A stretch of 9,894 bases of DNA from assembly GCA_023415375.1 (NCBI GenBank), contig JAEZKW010000015.1, positions 1-9,894 on the forward strand, read 5' to 3'. This stretch comes from Bacillota bacterium (GTDB lineage: Bacteria > Bacillota > UBA4882 > UBA8346). Made by a program: the position numbers and the translations under genes. The notes below the pieces were generated by a model, which saw only the letters and a list, made by a program, of their open reading frames with translations, ran no database searches and was not told the DNA's origin. Shown here in pieces: positions 6,316 to 9,894 of this stretch; position 1 is the first letter of the stretch, and each line of letters starts with the position of its first letter.

Positions 6316-9033
6316 ATGGTCCCTTTGGAATCCCGCGCTGATCCTGATGCGCTGCTGGCCAAGGTCCGCCAGTCGGAACGGGGTAAGCTAACGGTTTTTC
6401 TCGGCGCCTCCGCCGGGGTCGGCAAAACTTATGCCATGTTATCGGCTGCTAAAGAATGTTTATTAGAAGGTAAGCAGCTCATGATTGGGTGGATTGAAAC
6501 CCATGGACGGGCGGATACTCAAAGTTTAGTCCAGGGGATCCCGGCAGTTCCGCCCTGCTCTATTGTTTATCAAGGCAGAACCTTCTCTGAAATGAATTTA
6601 AGCGAAATTCTGCGCCTTCATCCTCAAATTGTGCTGGTGGATGAATTGGCCCATACCAATATTCCCGGTTCCCTCCATACCCGGCGCTATCAAGACGTCG
6701 AGGAATTGCTGGCAGCCGGTATCGATGTTTATACTGCACTGAATATTCAACATATTGAAAGCTTAAATGATGTGGTCGCACGGATCACCGGAGTCGTTAT
6801 GCATGAAACCGTGCCTGATCGGATACTTCAGGACTCCGAAATCAAACTGATCGATATCCCACCGGAAGCGTTGCTGCAGAGACTGGCGGAAGGAAAAGTC
6901 TATCTGCCGGCTCAAGCACAAGCAGCTGCCGATAATTTTTTTAGACTGGGTAATCTGACAGCACTCCGAGAACTGGCGCTGCGCTATACAACCCAACACA
7001 TTGATACCGACCTTGAAACCTATATGCGCGCCCATGCGATCTCCGGCCCTTGGCCTGCCGCAGAGCGGATTATGGTTTGTGTCAGTGAGAGTCCCCTCTC
7101 TTCTCAGCTCATTCGGGCGGCTTATCGCTTGGCGGCCAGTTTAAAATCGCCATGGATTGCAGCTTATATTGAAATACCCCGGCTCGAAGTGGCCAGTGAA
7201 AAGGAAAAAGTTGCTCTGGCCGATAACCTGAGGTTAGCGGAAGAATTAGGGGCGGAACTCGTTACAGTTGTCGGCGATGATGTTGCGACCGAGGTCCTAC
7301 GACTTGCCCGGCGGCGTAATGTCACTCATCTGCTCATTGGTAAACCCGCCCTTTCCAATATTCGCCAATTTTTTCGTGGTTCAATCTTCAGTAAAATATT
7401 GAAACAAAGCAAAGGGTTAAGTGTTCATATTATCTCCGAACCCTCGAAGAATCCGTCGTTTCGTTTGACACCGCGCCGGGCTCCATCGAAGATTAAACTG
7501 GTACCTGCCATCTCAACCATTGGAATGGTCGCTTTGATCACATCTTTAGGTAAAGTTGTCGAACCGGCTTTTGGACCAGTTAATATTGCTTTAGGATTCT
7601 TATTACCCGTAATGGTATCCGGAATTTTATGGGGACGTTATACGGCATTATTAGGGGCATTCCTAGCTTCAGTATGTTTTGATTTTTTATTCATACCCCC
7701 GGTTTCTCATTTCACCGTCTCCGATGCCCGGTATTTATTCAGCTTTTTAATGTTTCATGCTGTGGCTTTTGTCACCGGCACATTAGCCGGACGCCTACGC
7801 CACCACGCTCATGAAGCCAGGAAACGGGAAGTACGAATCTCAGCCCTTTATACTTTAAGTAAAAACATAGCAGGTACTGAAGGTCTGGAAAAAGTTTTAG
7901 ACATGGCAGTGCAGCGTATTGCTGAATCCGTGAATGCCACAGTGGCGATACTACTTGCTGATGAATCAGGGAATTTGCAACTCAAAGCTTATTCAATTTC
8001 ACAAGTTAGCACGAATACTAATTTCATCAATGAGAACGAATTGGCTGTAGCTACTTGGGTCTACCATCATGGCCAAATTGCCGGGTACGGTACAGAAACA
8101 TTGAACGGAGCCAAAGGCCTTTATATGCCCTTAGCCTCCGATGAACAAACCTTCGGTGTAATCGCAACTTATTTTAACAATAACGATAAAGTAGTGGATC
8201 CTGATAAGCACCATCTTATTGAGGCTTTTGCCAATCTGATCGTTTTAGCGATAAAACGGATAACTTTAGCGGAAGCTTCCAAGCAAACCTATTTGCTGCA
8301 AGAATCGGAGCGGCTATGGATGACCATGTTCAACTCTTTATCTCACGATTTGCGCACACCGCTTGCTTCAATTATCGGAGCGATTACCGGACTTTTGGAA
8401 GAAGGCGAAATTTTTGACGGAGCCGCCCGAGATGAATTATTGCGCACCATTGAACAAGAAGCTCTACGAATGAACCGGTTGGTGGGCAATCTTTTTGATA
8501 TGGCCCGGTTGCAAAGGGGCATGCTCCAATTAAAGAAAGAATGGTATGATATTGAAGAGATTGTAGGAATCGCTCTTAATGATATCCGTCGTTCACTTGG
8601 CAAACGTCCCATAGATGTCGAGATCGAACCGGGCCTCCCCTTAATCCAGGTCGATATGGGGCTTATTGAACAGGTCATCGTTAATTTATTCGATAACGCC
8701 ATTAAATACTCTCCCATTGAAACCGGACTTTCTTTAAAAGCCCGACGTATCGATGACGAACTCCACGTTTCATTGATTGATCAAGGAGAAGGAATCCCCC
8801 AAAGCGAAATTGGTGCAATCTTTGACCAGTTCTACCGGGGAAAAACCTCTCAAACTGTAAAAGGAACCGGCTTAGGTTTGACAATTTGTAAAGAAATCAT
8901 CAATGCCCATGGAGGAAGAATTTGGGCAGAGAGTAAAGTAGGTTATGGTACAACCATTACTTTTACTTTACCCCTCTCCGCCAATTCTCCAAAAGCGATT
9001 CCAGAAGGAAACGAGCTGATGAATCATGAGTGA
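6316..9033 (+). CDS. kdpD: KdpD, membrane sensor histidine kinase for K+ and turgor
   Basis: This 905-residue kinase is full length (E. coli 894). Order: KdpD N-terminal domain with Walker A GASAGVGKT (30-38) and Walker B-like LVDELAHTN; a universal-stress-like (Usp) domain from about 250 to 375; four closely spaced TM helices (about 396-490); a GAF-like domain (about 505-655); a dimerisation domain with phospho-acceptor His677 in SLSHDLRTP; and an ATPase domain with N-box NLFDNAIKYSP (from Asn790), DQGEGIP and GTGLGLT (850-856). It autophosphorylates and passes phosphate to KdpE under K+ limitation. The Usp domain contains SES-X20-WIAAY (257-284), close to the c-di-AMP motif SxS-X20-FTAxY reported for Staphylococcus aureus KdpD. 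The ATG has GGAGGT (6301-6306) nine bases upstream. It overlaps kdpE by eight bases. Confidence 0.97.
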   Translation: MVPLESRADPDALLAKVRQSERGKLTVFLGASAGVGKTYAMLSAAKECLLEGKQLMIGWIETHGRADTQSLVQGIPAVPPCSIVYQGRTFSEMNLSEILRLHPQIVLVDELAHTNIPGSLHTRRYQDVEELLAAGIDVYTALNIQHIESLNDVVARITGVVMHETVPDRILQDSEIKLIDIPPEALLQRLAEGKVYLPAQAQAAADNFFRLGNLTALRELALRYTTQHIDTDLETYMRAHAISGPWPAAERIMVCVSESPLSSQLIRAAYRLAASLKSPWIAAYIEIPRLEVASEKEKVALADNLRLAEELGAELVTVVGDDVATEVLRLARRRNVTHLLIGKPALSNIRQFFRGSIFSKILKQSKGLSVHIISEPSKNPSFRLTPRRAPSKIKLVPAISTIGMVALITSLGKVVEPAFGPVNIALGFLLPVMVSGILWGRYTALLGAFLASVCFDFLFIPPVSHFTVSDARYLFSFLMFHAVAFVTGTLAGRLRHHAHEARKREVRISALYTLSKNIAGTEGLEKVLDMAVQRIAESVNATVAILLADESGNLQLKAYSISQVSTNTNFINENELAVATWVYHHGQIAGYGTETLNGAKGLYMPLASDEQTFGVIATYFNNNDKVVDPDKHHLIEAFANLIVLAIKRITLAEASKQTYLLQESERLWMTMFNSLSHDLRTPLASIIGAITGLLEEGEIFDGAARDELLRTIEQEALRMNRLVGNLFDMARLQRGMLQLKKEWYDIEEIVGIALNDIRRSLGKRPIDVEIEPGLPLIQVDMGLIEQVIVNLFDNAIKYSPIETGLSLKARRIDDELHVSLIDQGEGIPQSEIGAIFDQFYRGKTSQTVKGTGLGLTICKEIINAHGGRIWAESKVGYGTTITFTLPLSANSPKAIPEGNELMNHE

Positions 9034-9721
9034 TAACAATCCCTACCCACAAGCACGAATTCTGGTTATTGACGACGAGCCCCAAATTCGCCATTTCTTG
9101 AAAGTCGCCTTGAGGGCTCATGGGTTTGAAATGATTGAAGCTTCATTGGGACAAGATGGACTCAATGAAGCAGTCATGTCAAAGCCGGATCTGATCATTC
9201 TGGATATGGGATTACCGGACATGGACGGTTTGGAAGTCCTTAAACGATTACGGGAATGGTCGGAGGTGCCGGTGATTATCCTTTCCGTAAAAGAACAAGA
9301 AAGCACCAAAATCGCTATGTTGGATGCCGGAGCCGAAGACTACGTTACCAAACCTTTTGGAATGGGAGAACTTCTGGCCCGGATTCGGGTGGCTTTGCGC
9401 CGTTCGTCCAAGGAGACTGAAGAGCCCATTATAGAGCTGGGAGACCTTCGTATCGATCGGGCCAAACGTATTGTAACAGTCGATGAACACCCCATTAAAT
9501 TGACACCCACCGAATATAATCTCTTAAAAACCTTAGGCTCAAATCCGGGGCGGGTCTTTACCAACACTCAATTATTAAAAGTGATTTGGGGTCCGAATTA
9601 TGAACATGAAACCCATTATCTACGGGTTTTTGTCGGGCAACTGCGCCGTAAAATCGAAAAAAATCCTTCACAACCCATTCATCTTATAACTGAACCAGGG
9701 GTGGGATATCGGTTGATGTAA
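9026..9721 (+). CDS. kdpE: KdpE, OmpR-family response regulator of the kdp operon
   Basis: This 231-residue regulator has an N-terminal receiver domain with the acidic pair Asp16/Asp17, phospho-acceptor Asp60 (ILDMGLPDMDG), Ser87 in place of the usual Thr/Ser, and Lys109 in TKPF. A C-terminal winged-helix DNA-binding domain (about 130-230) carries LTPTEYNLL, a VIWGPNY motif typical of KdpE, the recognition-helix region HYLRVFVGQLRRKIE and a GVGYRLM end. When phosphorylated by KdpD it should activate the kdp promoter, so the operon would be self-regulating. The ATG lies inside the end of kdpD (8-base overlap) without a strong ribosome site, which points to translational coupling. The family assignment is firm, and the receiver residues needed for phosphorylation are all present. 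Confidence 0.96.
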   Translation: MSDNNPYPQARILVIDDEPQIRHFLKVALRAHGFEMIEASLGQDGLNEAVMSKPDLIILDMGLPDMDGLEVLKRLREWSEVPVIILSVKEQESTKIAMLDAGAEDYVTKPFGMGELLARIRVALRRSSKETEEPIIELGDLRIDRAKRIVTVDEHPIKLTPTEYNLLKTLGSNPGRVFTNTQLLKVIWGPNYEHETHYLRVFVGQLRRKIEKNPSQPIHLITEPGVGYRLM

Positions 9722-9747
9722 GATGGCATTCCTCAAATAATACATAA

Positions 9748-9780
9748 AACCCCCGACTATTAAGTTCGAGGGTTCTTTTT
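9748..9780 (+). terminator. Intrinsic terminator of the kdp operon, probably bidirectional
   Basis: AACCCCCGA (9748-9756) pairs with TCGAGGGTT (9766-9774), eight pairs with one C-A mismatch, a 9-base loop, then CTTTTT. It begins 26 bases after the kdpE stop. On the minus strand the stem is followed by TTATG, so it may also end the convergent transcript from the right edge. Confidence 0.88.
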
Positions 9781-9846
9781 AGAGTTTATTCCTTCTCTGC
9801 TAATGAAAATTCGAAACCGAAGCCAAGGAAACCAAATCACGGAAGG

Positions 9847-9894
9847 CTAAATAAACGGTCCGAATCCAAAGCCAAAGCCGGGGAATCCGAATCC
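9847..9894 (-). CDS. C-terminal end of a Gly-Phe repeat protein (partial, possibly frameshifted)
   Basis: The minus strand from the window edge reads GFGFPGFGFGFGPFI then TAG, 15 residues of a glycine-phenylalanine repeat. The rest lies beyond the right edge. Low-complexity GF/GY-rich small proteins are common among spore-associated proteins of Firmicutes; function here is not known. After the stop, in another frame (one base shifted), the DNA encodes FGFLGFGFEFSLAEKE and TAA (9834-9786), preceded by a TGA that would be GGA (Gly) with one base change. This suggests the repeat once ran on and was cut by a frameshift plus a point mutation, or that the annotated stop is simply the new end. The gene converges with kdpE and shares its terminator region. 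Confidence 0.6.
   Translation of the reverse strand, partial: GFGFPGFGFGFGPFI

Noticed and set aside
8343..8717. Antisense open frame inside kdpD (124 codons)
   Set aside because: It is a shadow of the histidine kinase core, whose H-box and N-box are encoded on the plus strand.
1..9894. CRISPR array, tRNA, rRNA or prophage
   Set aside because: No regularly spaced repeats, cloverleaf-like or rRNA-like stretches, or phage genes were seen on either strand.

Overview
The window looks chromosomal and comes from a low-to-moderate GC, Gram-positive-type bacterium (Firmicutes, probably of a clostridial or related spore-forming kind). The reasons are strong AGGAGG-type ribosome binding sites, sigma-A promoters, an M-box leader with an attenuator-like end, and the tail of a Gly-Phe repeat protein of a kind often seen in spore formers. 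No species can be named from the sequence alone.

Layout. Bases 1-300 (minus strand) hold an M-box (ykoK-type) magnesium riboswitch with its own good sigma-A promoter and a likely intrinsic terminator. The gene it controls lies off the left edge. Bases 361-1144 (minus strand) hold a TVP38/TMEM64 (VTT, DedA-superfamily) membrane protein and its terminator hairpin. Bases 1145-1523 form the divergent control region. Bases 1524-9721 (plus strand) carry a kdp operon: an unrecognised 29-residue membrane peptide, kdpF (27 codons), kdpA, kdpB, kdpC, kdpD and kdpE, closed by a terminator at 9748-9780. The last bases (minus strand) are the C-terminal end of a GF-repeat protein.

How it works together. 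KdpFABC is the high-affinity, ATP-driven K+ uptake pump: KdpA is the channel-like subunit, KdpB the P-type ATPase, and KdpC and KdpF accessory subunits. KdpD (sensor kinase) and KdpE (response regulator) switch the operon on under K+ limitation or osmotic stress. Here regulator and transporter genes appear to be one transcription unit with short gaps or overlaps, except between kdpA and kdpB. That gap holds a 130-base palindromic, MITE-like insert with imperfect terminal inverted repeats. All catalytic and selectivity-filter residues I checked are present, so the pump and the two-component system look functional.

Most worth a second look: the 29-residue peptide ahead of kdpF, the MITE-like insert inside the operon, TCTTTAC direct repeats with 11-base spacing that resemble a KdpE box, a c-di-AMP-type motif (SES-X20-WIAAY) in the KdpD universal-stress domain, and the possibly decayed GF-repeat gene. 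I see no radically new multi-gene system; the novelty lies in the accessory and regulatory pieces.
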